Positions 7,067 through 13,566 of a stretch of 35,951 nucleotides of DNA are shown in pieces. Made by a program: the position numbers and the translations under genes. Position 1 is the stretch's first letter. Every line of letters begins with the position of its first letter. Origin of the DNA: Chlorobiota bacterium (GTDB lineage Bacteria; Bacteroidota; Bacteroidia; Bacteroidales; F082); the NCBI GenBank assembly GCA_030596395.1, contig JAUVKF010000035.1, positions 1-35,951 on the forward strand. The letters run 5' to 3'. The notes beneath the pieces are model-generated. The model had not been told where the DNA came from. It searched no databases and worked only from the letters and a program-made list of their open reading frames with translations.

Positions 7067-8725
7067 ATGAAGAAAATTACAATCCTGTTATGTACCATTC
7101 TATTAACCGGATATTTTGGTATAGCACAATCGCAACGCATGGTGCTTGCAGAAGAACTGACCAGCGCCACCTGTCCACCATGTGCATCGCAGAACCCGGA
7201 TTTTAATACACTTCTGCAGGCAAACACTGACATTATCACCTCGATAAAATACCAGATGAACTGGCCAGTTGCAGGAGGTGATCCCATGTATCTGCATAAT
7301 CCTGCGGATAATAATGCAAGAAAAAGTTATTATAGTGTCAATAGCATCCCGGTGGTATTTCTTGATGGTGGTTTTAACAACGACCCTCGATTTGTCTATC
7401 AATCCACCATTGATGCTGCGGCTAATATCCCATCTCCTTTCAGTATTCAAATTCAACATTATGTTACACCTGATGAAGACAGTATATATCTTACAACTTT
7501 AATTGAAGCCACCGAAGATATAAGCGGTAACCTTGTTGCGCACAATGTAGTTATTGAAAACCATATTCACTTTAGTTTCCCTCCGGGAGGCACTTCAGAA
7601 AAAGATTTTTACAACGTTATGAAGAAGATGCTTCCAACAGGTAATGGAACATCCATGCCATCATCAATGGTTGCAGGTGATTATGTGATCTATCAATATG
7701 CATGGAAATTGGAAAACATATACGATATTGATGAATTATCCGCTGTTGCTTTCGTACAGGATAATACTTCCAAAGATGTTCACCAGGCCGGAAACAGTAG
7801 CACCGAACCCTTAATTCCTGCTTATAATCTTGATGCTGAAGTATTAATGGTTACCAATGCAACCTCTGCCAATTGCAGCGGTAGCACAACACCATTTGTA
7901 ACCATCAGAAACAATGGAGGAACTGATCTGACATCAATTACAATTACTTATTCCATAAATGGTGGTGAAGAACAATCATATGAATGGTCGGGTAACCTGA
8001 GCTTTTTAGAAACCGAATTAATTGAATTGTCAGAAGTTACTTTTGATGTGGCTGACATCAATGTGCTAACCATTACTGGAATTGATCCGAATGGTACTGA
8101 TGATGACTACGCAACAAACAATATTTTGGACTATGAAATTACAAGCGCATCAATTTTAACCGGCACATCAATCGTATTTTTAACACTTGATGATAACCCT
8201 GAGGAAACAACCTGGGAAATTAAGAATTCCAGCGGAGAAGTTGTACAATCCGGTGGCCCTTATGAAACTTCAGGCCAGAAAATTGAACCGATAACCGTAT
8301 CTGAAACCGATTGCTACGAGTTTATTATTTATGATGCAGGTGGCAATGGAACTGAATATTATGCAGTAGTATATGGTAATAGCCAGATTGCATTTGATGG
8401 AAGCAACTTTGGCGATCTGGAACGCAATGAATTTGCCTACGGTACTGTTTCGATTGATCAGATTAAAGCTATCGCAGATATGAACGTTTATCCGAACCCT
8501 GCCAGTGAAAAGTTGAACCTTAGTTTTTACATGACTGAACAAAACAATGTTGAAGTACGTATGACTGACCTTGTTGGCAAAACTTTAATATCAGATAATC
8601 ATGGAATATTGAATGCAGGACCACAACAATTTTCGTTAAACACCAGCAAGCTGAGAGCAGGAATTTACCTGCTTACAATTAATGTCGGCAGTGAAGTTTA
8701 TTCACAAAAAATAAGTATTCGATAA
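7067..8725 (+). CDS. Omp28-like thioredoxin-fold surface protein with T9SS tail
   Basis: The 552-residue product has a signal peptide (residues 1-20). An Omp28/thioredoxin-like domain follows, with EELTSATCPPCASQNP (CPPC at 36-39, a redox-type CxxC), and the cis-Pro-like segment SIPVVFLDGG near residue 107. After it come one or two beta-sandwich domains (residues about 260-450, with ITYSINGGEEQSYEW and a segment that looks like a jelly-roll). It ends with a T9SS type A tail from MNVYPNPASEKLNLSF. Omp28 itself is a Porphyromonas outer-membrane adhesin-like protein; the CPPC suggests possible thiol-disulfide chemistry at the cell surface. It is divergent from another T9SS-tailed gene and closed by its own terminator. 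Domain calls beyond the first and last are inferred from sequence texture. Confidence 0.82.
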   Translation: MKKITILLCTILLTGYFGIAQSQRMVLAEELTSATCPPCASQNPDFNTLLQANTDIITSIKYQMNWPVAGGDPMYLHNPADNNARKSYYSVNSIPVVFLDGGFNNDPRFVYQSTIDAAANIPSPFSIQIQHYVTPDEDSIYLTTLIEATEDISGNLVAHNVVIENHIHFSFPPGGTSEKDFYNVMKKMLPTGNGTSMPSSMVAGDYVIYQYAWKLENIYDIDELSAVAFVQDNTSKDVHQAGNSSTEPLIPAYNLDAEVLMVTNATSANCSGSTTPFVTIRNNGGTDLTSITITYSINGGEEQSYEWSGNLSFLETELIELSEVTFDVADINVLTITGIDPNGTDDDYATNNILDYEITSASILTGTSIVFLTLDDNPEETTWEIKNSSGEVVQSGGPYETSGQKIEPITVSETDCYEFIIYDAGGNGTEYYAVVYGNSQIAFDGSNFGDLERNEFAYGTVSIDQIKAIADMNVYPNPASEKLNLSFYMTEQNNVEVRMTDLVGKTLISDNHGILNAGPQQFSLNTSKLRAGIYLLTINVGSEVYSQKISIR

Positions 8726-8741
8726 AGAGGAAATTACTTTC

Positions 8742-8773
8742 AAAAAAAAGCGCTGAAATCAGCGCTTTTTTTG
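8742..8773 (+). terminator. Terminator after the Omp28-like gene
   Basis: AGCGCTG (8749-8755) pairs with CAGCGCT (8760-8766) across a short AAAT loop, followed by seven T residues. An A-run precedes the stem. It lies about 20 bases after the stop codon. Confidence 0.9.
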
Positions 8774-8774
8774 T

Positions 8775-8929
8775 TTTATTTTTTACCCTAACCTGATATT
8801 CTTTCCAATGATCCGGGTTACAAGATTTTAATATTCTCCCCCCTTTGTCTCGATTACCCCCCCTTTTTCTGCTTCCCTTCAACTCCGCATTACACCTTCG
8901 ATTACAATCTGGTTAAATCAGCTACCAAA
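8775..8929. other. Non-coding spacer with C-tracts
   Basis: No gene is evident. There are C-runs at 8838-8843 (six), 8857-8863 (seven) and 8874-8876, so the minus strand carries G-tracts. Only three tracts are close together, which is weak for a quadruplex. Together with the MITE that follows and the plain AT-rich stretch 9090-9295, this fills the 637-base gap before the sulfur island. Confidence 0.4.
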
Positions 8930-8932
8930 CTG

Positions 8933-9086
8933 TGAGACCTTTGCAAGGTAAAACGTTTGTTAAAACGTTGAATATCTGAATGAACTGGGAGGTATTGTAG
9001 CTACACTTTTACATGGACAGTTAATTGTTATACTAATCTTTTGTTTCATCTCTTCGTTAAAATATTTCGCCTTGCAAAGGTCTCAC
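8933..9086. mobile_element. 154-bp MITE-like element with inverted ends
   Basis: The ends are exact inverted repeats: TGAGACCTTTGCAAGG at the left (8933-8948) and CCTTGCAAAGGTCTCA at the right (9071-9086). Both are flanked by CTG (8930-8932 and 9087-9089), which reads as a 3-bp target duplication. The interior has room for at most a 29-codon frame on the minus strand and holds no transposase. The end sequence GAGACCTTTGCA is of a type I associate with IS5-like elements, from memory; the parent element is not in the window. It marks the left border of the sulfur island. Confidence 0.75.
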
Positions 9087-9295
9087 TGTGTGAGTGTTTT
9101 CGTATTAAGCAAAAAACCGGCCATAAGCATAGACTGTATTCTCATTTTGAATGTTGATTATTTCGTAGGCAAATTTTCATTGAAGTCATCGTATTTCAAA
9201 ATATAACGACTGCGTCACTTTTTTTTATGTCAAATTACAGTTTTTCATATAACTAATTGCACAGTTCTGATTTAAAGGTCAATAATAACAAGGCA

Positions 9296-9303
9296 TACAT
9301 TTG
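9296..9303 (+). promoter_or_regulatory. Promoter -7 box at the start of the sulfur island
   Basis: TACATTTG fits TAnnTTTG and lies 59 bases before the rhodanese-lipoprotein start, implying a leader of about 53 bases. No convincing -33 element. Confidence 0.5.
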
Positions 9304-9362
9304 TTAAAAAATTAACAGCAAAAATTTAAAACGCAAATTATTAATCAATTTAAATTAAAAAC

Positions 9363-10328
9363 ATGAAAAAATTATTTAATTATTTCTTATTAGTCGTAAT
9401 TCTTCCGGCATTTATTATTACCGGTTGTAAAGATGATCCGGCGCCGGCACCAGATAAAGGTGATTTTAACGATCTTAAAACCTACATCGTTAACCAGGGT
9501 CTCGACCTTCCTGCAATTTTAACAGATTGGATTACAACTGCCGCGGCAGTTCATGGCAAAAGCACTTCCGATTATTTTATTATTGATCTACGTAATGCAG
9601 ATGATTACAACACGCTTGGTCATATTGACGGCGCAGTAAATGCTACACTTGGTAACATTCTTGAAAAAGCAAGTAATGCAACAAAACCAATCCTTGTAGT
9701 TTGTTATACAGGTCAATCTGCCGGTCATGGAGTTGTAGCTTTAAGAATGAGTGGGTATGCTGATGCTAAAGTTTTAAAATGGGGTATGAGTTCATGGAAT
9801 GCAGCTACAGCAGGTCCATGGCAAGACAATACTGGCAATACTGCTATTGGCAATGCAAACTGGCTTGATGGTGATCAAACAGATACACCCACAACATATG
9901 GTTACCCAACATGGGAAACAAATGCAACCGATGGTGCAGAAATTCTTGCTGAAAGAGTTAATGCAATGCTTTCCGGTGGTTTCCAGGGAATTCCTAATGG
10001 CGATGTACTTGCTGATCCTGCAGGCTATTATATCAACAATTACTGGGATCAAACTGATGTTGCACATTACGGTCATATAACCGGTGCCTATCGTATCAAA
10101 CCTTTATCATTTGCTGACGGAAACATTTCAGACCTGGATCCAGACGGAACAGTTGTTACCTACTGTTGGACAGGGCAAACATCTTCAATGGTAACTGGAT
10201 ACCTGCAAATACTTGGTTACGATGCAAAAAGCCTGAAATTTGGTACAAACAGTATGATCTATGATAACCTTGAAAGTCATAAGTGGTCAGATGGGGAAAT
10301 CAACGATTTTAATCTCGTGACAAAATAA
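9363..10328 (+). CDS. Lipoprotein with two rhodanese domains
   Basis: The 321-residue product has a lipoprotein signal with lipobox IITGC (lipidated Cys22), so it is membrane-anchored in the periplasm or at the outer membrane. Rhodanese domain 1 spans about residues 40-150 (YFIIDLRNADDYNTLGHIDG, active-site loop CYTGQSAG with Cys114). Domain 2 spans about 195-310 (HYGHITGAYRI, loop CWTGQTSS with Cys268). Both catalytic cysteines are kept, and both loops share C-x-T-G-Q, with Gln where many rhodaneses have an Arg. The expected chemistry is transfer of sulfane sulfur from thiosulfate, polysulfide or another donor to a thiol acceptor. It opens the sulfur island and is followed after 82 bases by a porin. 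Acceptor and donor cannot be told from sequence. Confidence 0.85.
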   Translation: MKKLFNYFLLVVILPAFIITGCKDDPAPAPDKGDFNDLKTYIVNQGLDLPAILTDWITTAAAVHGKSTSDYFIIDLRNADDYNTLGHIDGAVNATLGNILEKASNATKPILVVCYTGQSAGHGVVALRMSGYADAKVLKWGMSSWNAATAGPWQDNTGNTAIGNANWLDGDQTDTPTTYGYPTWETNATDGAEILAERVNAMLSGGFQGIPNGDVLADPAGYYINNYWDQTDVAHYGHITGAYRIKPLSFADGNISDLDPDGTVVTYCWTGQTSSMVTGYLQILGYDAKSLKFGTNSMIYDNLESHKWSDGEINDFNLVTK

Positions 10329-10345
10329 ATTATAATAATAATTTG

Positions 10346-10367
10346 GGAAGTGCTAATAAGCACTTCC
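10346..10367 (+). promoter_or_regulatory. Stem-loop between rhodanese lipoprotein and porin genes
   Basis: GGAAGTGC and GCACTTCC form a perfect 8-bp stem around a TAATAA loop. There is no T-run after it, so it is more likely a transcript-end stabiliser or processing site that lowers downstream expression than a full terminator. Confidence 0.5.
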
Positions 10368-10410
10368 TATTAGTTTGATTCAGTATTTATTCTTCAAAAA
10401 CCTAGTAATT

Positions 10411-11511
10411 ATGAAAAACAATATTCAATTTCTATTAAGCATTTTGTTTGTTATTTCATTATTCCCATCAACAGTATTTTCACAAGGATGTGTTGAAGCT
10501 ACTTCAGACGAAGGCCCGCAATTAGTGGGTTACATTCAACCCTCATTCGATTATTACTTTTTTGGGGAAGACAACAACGGTAATGCAATAAAACCAAGTA
10601 CTTTTTATTTTAGAAGAGCACGTGTTGGTATAGTTGGAAGCATACCTTATGATATCAGTTATTACATTATGGCTGAATTCAGTCCTGCTGCAACAGGTGC
10701 CCCTTATTTATTAGATGCATTCGTAACCTATGCACCATTAGGCAAATATGTCAAATTCTCTATCGGACAATTTAAATCCCCTTTCAGCCTTGAGCTGAAC
10801 ACACCTTGTTATGCATTGCATACCATCAGAAGATCAACAGTGGTTAATGAGATGGCTACACCGTTTCGCGAACTTGGATTTATGATATTGGGTTCGGTAG
10901 GTAAAGAGCGCGACGTCTTTTCATATAAAGTCGCCATTTTGAATGGAACAGGAATCAATAATCTGGATGACAATAAAAGCAAAGATATTGCAGCCCGCCT
11001 TCAAGTTGCTCCATGGAAATTTAAAATCGGAGGTAGTTTCCGTACAGGTCTTATTGGAACAAAAGCAAGCAATGGCGATCAAAAAAGCCGAACCAGGTAT
11101 GCAGCTGATCTTGGCTTTGAAGGTTGGAATTTTAGGTTCCAGGGAGAATACATCTTCGGAACCGATGTCGGTAAAGTTGAAAGCGGTGGTGGCTGTGGTG
11201 GAAAAGCAACAACTGCACTAGATGAATTCAATAAAGGCGGATACTGGTTTCAGGCTATGTATATGACATCAATCGGTCTTGAACCTGTTGTAAAATATGA
11301 ATATTATAACCCAGATAATGGAGCTTATAAATTCCTTGGACAAACACAAACCTATTCTCAATCCACATTTACCATCGGACTAAACTATTTTTTAAACGAT
11401 TGGACCAGGATACAGGTAAACTACCTGTACAATGCTGAAGGAAAAACAAACGGTGATATCAATGAATACAAGAATGATGCTTTGATGATCCAGGTCCAGG
11501 CCAAATTTTAA
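10411..11511 (+). CDS. Phosphate-selective porin O/P family outer-membrane protein
   Basis: The 366-residue beta-barrel protein has a signal peptide (MKNNIQFLLSILFVISLFPS, cut near Phe-Ser-Gln). The N-terminal barrel strands are typical of OprO/OprP relatives: STFYFRRARVGIVGSIPYDI, IMAEFSP, then KFSIGQFKSPFSLE and the RSTVVNEMATPFRELGFMI loop. The C-terminus ends in a strand with final Phe (IQVQAKF), as outer-membrane proteins do. The start at 10411 is chosen over an in-frame TTG at 10375 because the signal peptide begins here. Its place between two rhodanese genes suggests passage of sulfur oxyanions such as thiosulfate rather than phosphate; that is inference from context. Confidence 0.87.
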   Translation: MKNNIQFLLSILFVISLFPSTVFSQGCVEATSDEGPQLVGYIQPSFDYYFFGEDNNGNAIKPSTFYFRRARVGIVGSIPYDISYYIMAEFSPAATGAPYLLDAFVTYAPLGKYVKFSIGQFKSPFSLELNTPCYALHTIRRSTVVNEMATPFRELGFMILGSVGKERDVFSYKVAILNGTGINNLDDNKSKDIAARLQVAPWKFKIGGSFRTGLIGTKASNGDQKSRTRYAADLGFEGWNFRFQGEYIFGTDVGKVESGGGCGGKATTALDEFNKGGYWFQAMYMTSIGLEPVVKYEYYNPDNGAYKFLGQTQTYSQSTFTIGLNYFLNDWTRIQVNYLYNAEGKTNGDINEYKNDALMIQVQAKF

Positions 11512-11536
11512 TTAATCAAAAAAACATAAAATAAAA

Positions 11537-12379
11537 ATGAAAACTTTTAAAAGTATATTCTTAGTTGTTCTGGTTGGTCTGTTTATCAGCTCAACCATGG
11601 CACAAGGCGACATCATCAGTGCCGCCGACTTTATGAAAATGTATAAAGCAGATAAAAGTCTGGTAATTATTGACGCAAGTAAAGCAGGTGATTATAAAAA
11701 GTCACATATCAAGAATGCTATCAATATTCCCAATGGCGACCTCAACACAGATGCAGATAACGGTTTTCTGAAAAGCACCGAAGAACTGGCTACTATTTTT
11801 GGGGATAAAGGCGTTAATAGCGAAAGTGCCATTGTTGTTTACGATGGTGGTTCTCAAAAACCTGCTTCAAGGGTTTATTGGGTACTCAAGTATTTGGGAG
11901 CTCCCAACGTGAAGATTTTGCACAAAGACATGGCAACATTTAAGAAATCGAGGGTGCCACTTACACCAATGGCAGCAAAAGCGAAAAAAGCAACATTCAC
12001 AGTAAAGGTAAATAACGATGTTTTTGCCAATATTGATGCTATAAAAAGTGGTAAAGCAAAAATATTTGATGCCCGAGATGCCAATGAATTTGCAGGTACT
12101 ACTGAAAAAAGCAAAGGTCACATTCCGGGAGTCATTCACCTTGAGTTTAAAGAAGTACTTGACGCTAACAATAGCTTTAAGTCAAAAGCAGAAATGGAGA
12201 AAGTATTGAGTAGTTTCGGACTCAGTGCTGATAGTCCGATAATCGTTTCCTGTCAATCAGGGAAAAGAGCTGCTGTGTTATATGTAGCTTTTACCAGCGT
12301 TATGGGTTATAATAATGTAACTGTCTATGACGGTTCTTATAACGATTGGGTTAAAAAAGGAAATAAAGTGGATCAGTAA
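11537..12379 (+). CDS. Exported tandem-rhodanese sulfurtransferase
   Basis: The 280-residue protein has a Sec signal (cut near Met-Ala-Gln, residue 23) and the two-domain layout of thiosulfate/mercaptopyruvate sulfurtransferases. Domain 1 (about 27-140: VIIDASKAGDYKKSHIKNAI) has the loop VVYDGGSQKPASR, with Asp103 instead of Cys, so it is non-catalytic, which is normal for the first domain of this type. Domain 2 (about 155-278: IFDARDANEFAG, GHIPGVIHL) carries CQSGKRAA with Cys239, so it should be active. CxxGKR lies closer to the thiosulfate-type loops (CRKGVT) than to CGSGVT of mercaptopyruvate enzymes. It is 25 bases after the porin gene, probably in the same transcript, and acts in the periplasm. 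Confidence 0.87.
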   Translation: MKTFKSIFLVVLVGLFISSTMAQGDIISAADFMKMYKADKSLVIIDASKAGDYKKSHIKNAINIPNGDLNTDADNGFLKSTEELATIFGDKGVNSESAIVVYDGGSQKPASRVYWVLKYLGAPNVKILHKDMATFKKSRVPLTPMAAKAKKATFTVKVNNDVFANIDAIKSGKAKIFDARDANEFAGTTEKSKGHIPGVIHLEFKEVLDANNSFKSKAEMEKVLSSFGLSADSPIIVSCQSGKRAAVLYVAFTSVMGYNNVTVYDGSYNDWVKKGNKVDQ

Positions 12380-12390
12380 AAATAATACTG

Positions 12391-12660
12391 ATGATGGAAG
12401 CTTTAACACATACATCGTTCGATAACCTTACAAAAACCGAACAAATTGTAATGGTTATTAATTCGGCGGAACAATTAATTTCCAGAAAAGAAACCGAATA
12501 TGATATTGAATTGTTTCTGTTAGACGGCTTATTTATTGAAGTTTGGTATGAAGGCAATACAACAAAAATTGTTAAAGTAAAATCGACTAATAAAGACAGT
12601 ATCACGAATAAATACAATGTACTGGATGAATTTGTCGAACAAGCACTTGAAAATATTTAA
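12391..12660 (+). CDS. Small hypothetical protein of the sulfur island
   Basis: The 89-residue cytoplasmic-looking protein has no signal or membrane segment. An N-terminal helical half (NLTKTEQIVMVINSAEQLIS) is followed by a beta pattern (IELFLLDGLFIEVWYEGNTT) and a C-terminal helix (VLDEFVEQALENI). It starts 11 bases after the sulfurtransferase stop and is closed by a strong terminator, so it belongs to that transcript. Two adjacent ATGs (12391, 12394) are both possible starts. I do not recognise the family. The codon pattern and operon position support a real gene. Confidence 0.65.
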   Translation: MMEALTHTSFDNLTKTEQIVMVINSAEQLISRKETEYDIELFLLDGLFIEVWYEGNTTKIVKVKSTNKDSITNKYNVLDEFVEQALENI

Positions 12661-12699
12661 TGCTGCAAGTTTATTTTTCTCAATTGATAAAACCTTTTA

Positions 12700-12732
12700 A
12701 GAAGGTTGCGAATAGCAGCCTTCTTTTTTTTT
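12700..12732 (+). terminator. Terminator of the rhodanese-porin-rhodanese transcript
   Basis: AGAAGGTTGC (12700-12709) pairs with GCAGCCTTCT (12715-12724), one G-T pair, around a GAATA loop, followed by a run of eight or more T residues. It lies about 40 bases after the small gene. Confidence 0.88.
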
Positions 12733-12792
12733 GTTGACATTTTACGAATTTGTATGTAATTTTAATAACTCGTAAACCCAAATCCTAAGATT

Positions 12793-13011
12793 ATGAATAC
12801 AAAATTAAAAGTGTTTCTAAACGCATCAATACTTTTTGCTATTATTTTCTTTGTAACCTACATTCTTGTTGTTATTGCCAGTTTTTTCGGATGCTGTCTG
12901 AATTTAACAAGTTTCTTCTATAAGGAAATCGTCTGGATATTAATTGTGTTGGCAATCATTATCTTTGGCATCTGTTTTTACAATAACTGTTATCGTAAAA
13001 TTAAAGAATAA
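12793..13011 (+). CDS. Small two-helix membrane protein
   Basis: The 72-residue protein has two hydrophobic helices (about 9-32 and 46-63) joined by a short loop containing two adjacent Cys (FFGCCLNLTSFF). A third Cys lies near the end of helix 2 and a fourth in NNCYRKIKE at the basic C-terminus. It stands alone between a terminator and a MITE copy, on the strand of the island. No family recognised. Four cysteines in such a short membrane protein next to sulfur genes may be meaningful or chance. Confidence 0.55.
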   Translation: MNTKLKVFLNASILFAIIFFVTYILVVIASFFGCCLNLTSFFYKEIVWILIVLAIIIFGICFYNNCYRKIKE

Positions 13012-13080
13012 CGTATCTGAAGGTTCCACAACAGCCCTATAATTTTACAAATTATCGCCAACATATTTTTCTAAAAATAT

Positions 13081-13224
13081 TAAGAGGCTGTTTGGAATTT
13101 ATCCTTCAGTTTTCTTATGTGTCTCTTTAGCCATCTCATCGTTATCCCGAGGCCTCGGGATGCCTCGATCTGACAAAAAATACAGCATAATAAATTCTAA
13201 AAACAAAATCCAAGCAGTCTCTAA
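13081..13224. mobile_element. 144-bp palindromic MITE family, copy A
   Basis: The element has inverted ends (left AAGAGGCTGTTTGGAATTTA, right the complement of TTAGAGACTGCTTGGATTTT) and no coding capacity. Its centre (13144-13161) is the perfect palindrome ATCCCGAGGCCTCGGGAT. Copies B (19813-19956, same length and orientation) and C (34476-34640, inverted) share the flanks but not this centre. It sits between the small membrane protein gene and the promoter region of the molybdoenzyme operon. No transposase is nearby. Confidence 0.8.
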
Positions 13225-13488
13225 CATCCCCCATTGAAAAAATATATTTAGAATTTATCCAAATTAGCCATATCATTCTCATTATCTATCACTTACATTT
13301 CCGATCAAATTCATCAAAATAATTTGTTTTAATTTTAAATAATTCCGTTATCTATTTGATATTCTTTTAATTACAATGGTATGCAGCAAGCATGTCCAAA
13401 ACGATTTATTCGTAACATGCTGAATTATTGACATTTAAAATATTGGCTTATGATGAATATCACAATATCAATTTCTTTCATTAAGCTT
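13225..13488. other. AT-rich regulatory spacer before the psr-like operon
   Basis: No gene is seen here. Two inverted repeats could be operators: AGCATGT (13389-13395) with ACATGCT (13415-13421), 19 bases apart; and ATATTG (13440-13445) with CAATAT (13463-13468), 17 bases apart. Both lie upstream of the predicted promoter, where an activator would bind. The evidence is symmetry and position only. Confidence 0.3.
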
Positions 13489-13496
13489 TAATTTTG
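13489..13496 (+). promoter_or_regulatory. Promoter -7 box of the psr-like operon
   Basis: TAATTTTG matches TAnnTTTG, 70 bases before the molybdoenzyme start. The leader (about 13503-13566) contains an AT-only imperfect hairpin (TATATAT...ATATATATA). No -33 TTTG at the standard spacing, which could fit an activator-dependent promoter. Confidence 0.5.
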
Positions 13497-13566
13497 CATA
13501 TTCTCATCTATATATGAATATAGATATATATATAAAATACGATCAAAACAATATAAATATTTCCGG

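Noticed and set aside
8838..8876. G-quadruplex on the minus strand
   Set aside because: Only three closely spaced G-tracts were found; a four-tract motif is missing.
8933..9086. 29-codon frame inside the MITE as a transposase remnant
   Set aside because: Too short and without a recognisable motif.
10375..10410. TTG start for the porin
   Set aside because: It would add 12 residues before a normal signal peptide that starts at ATG 10411.
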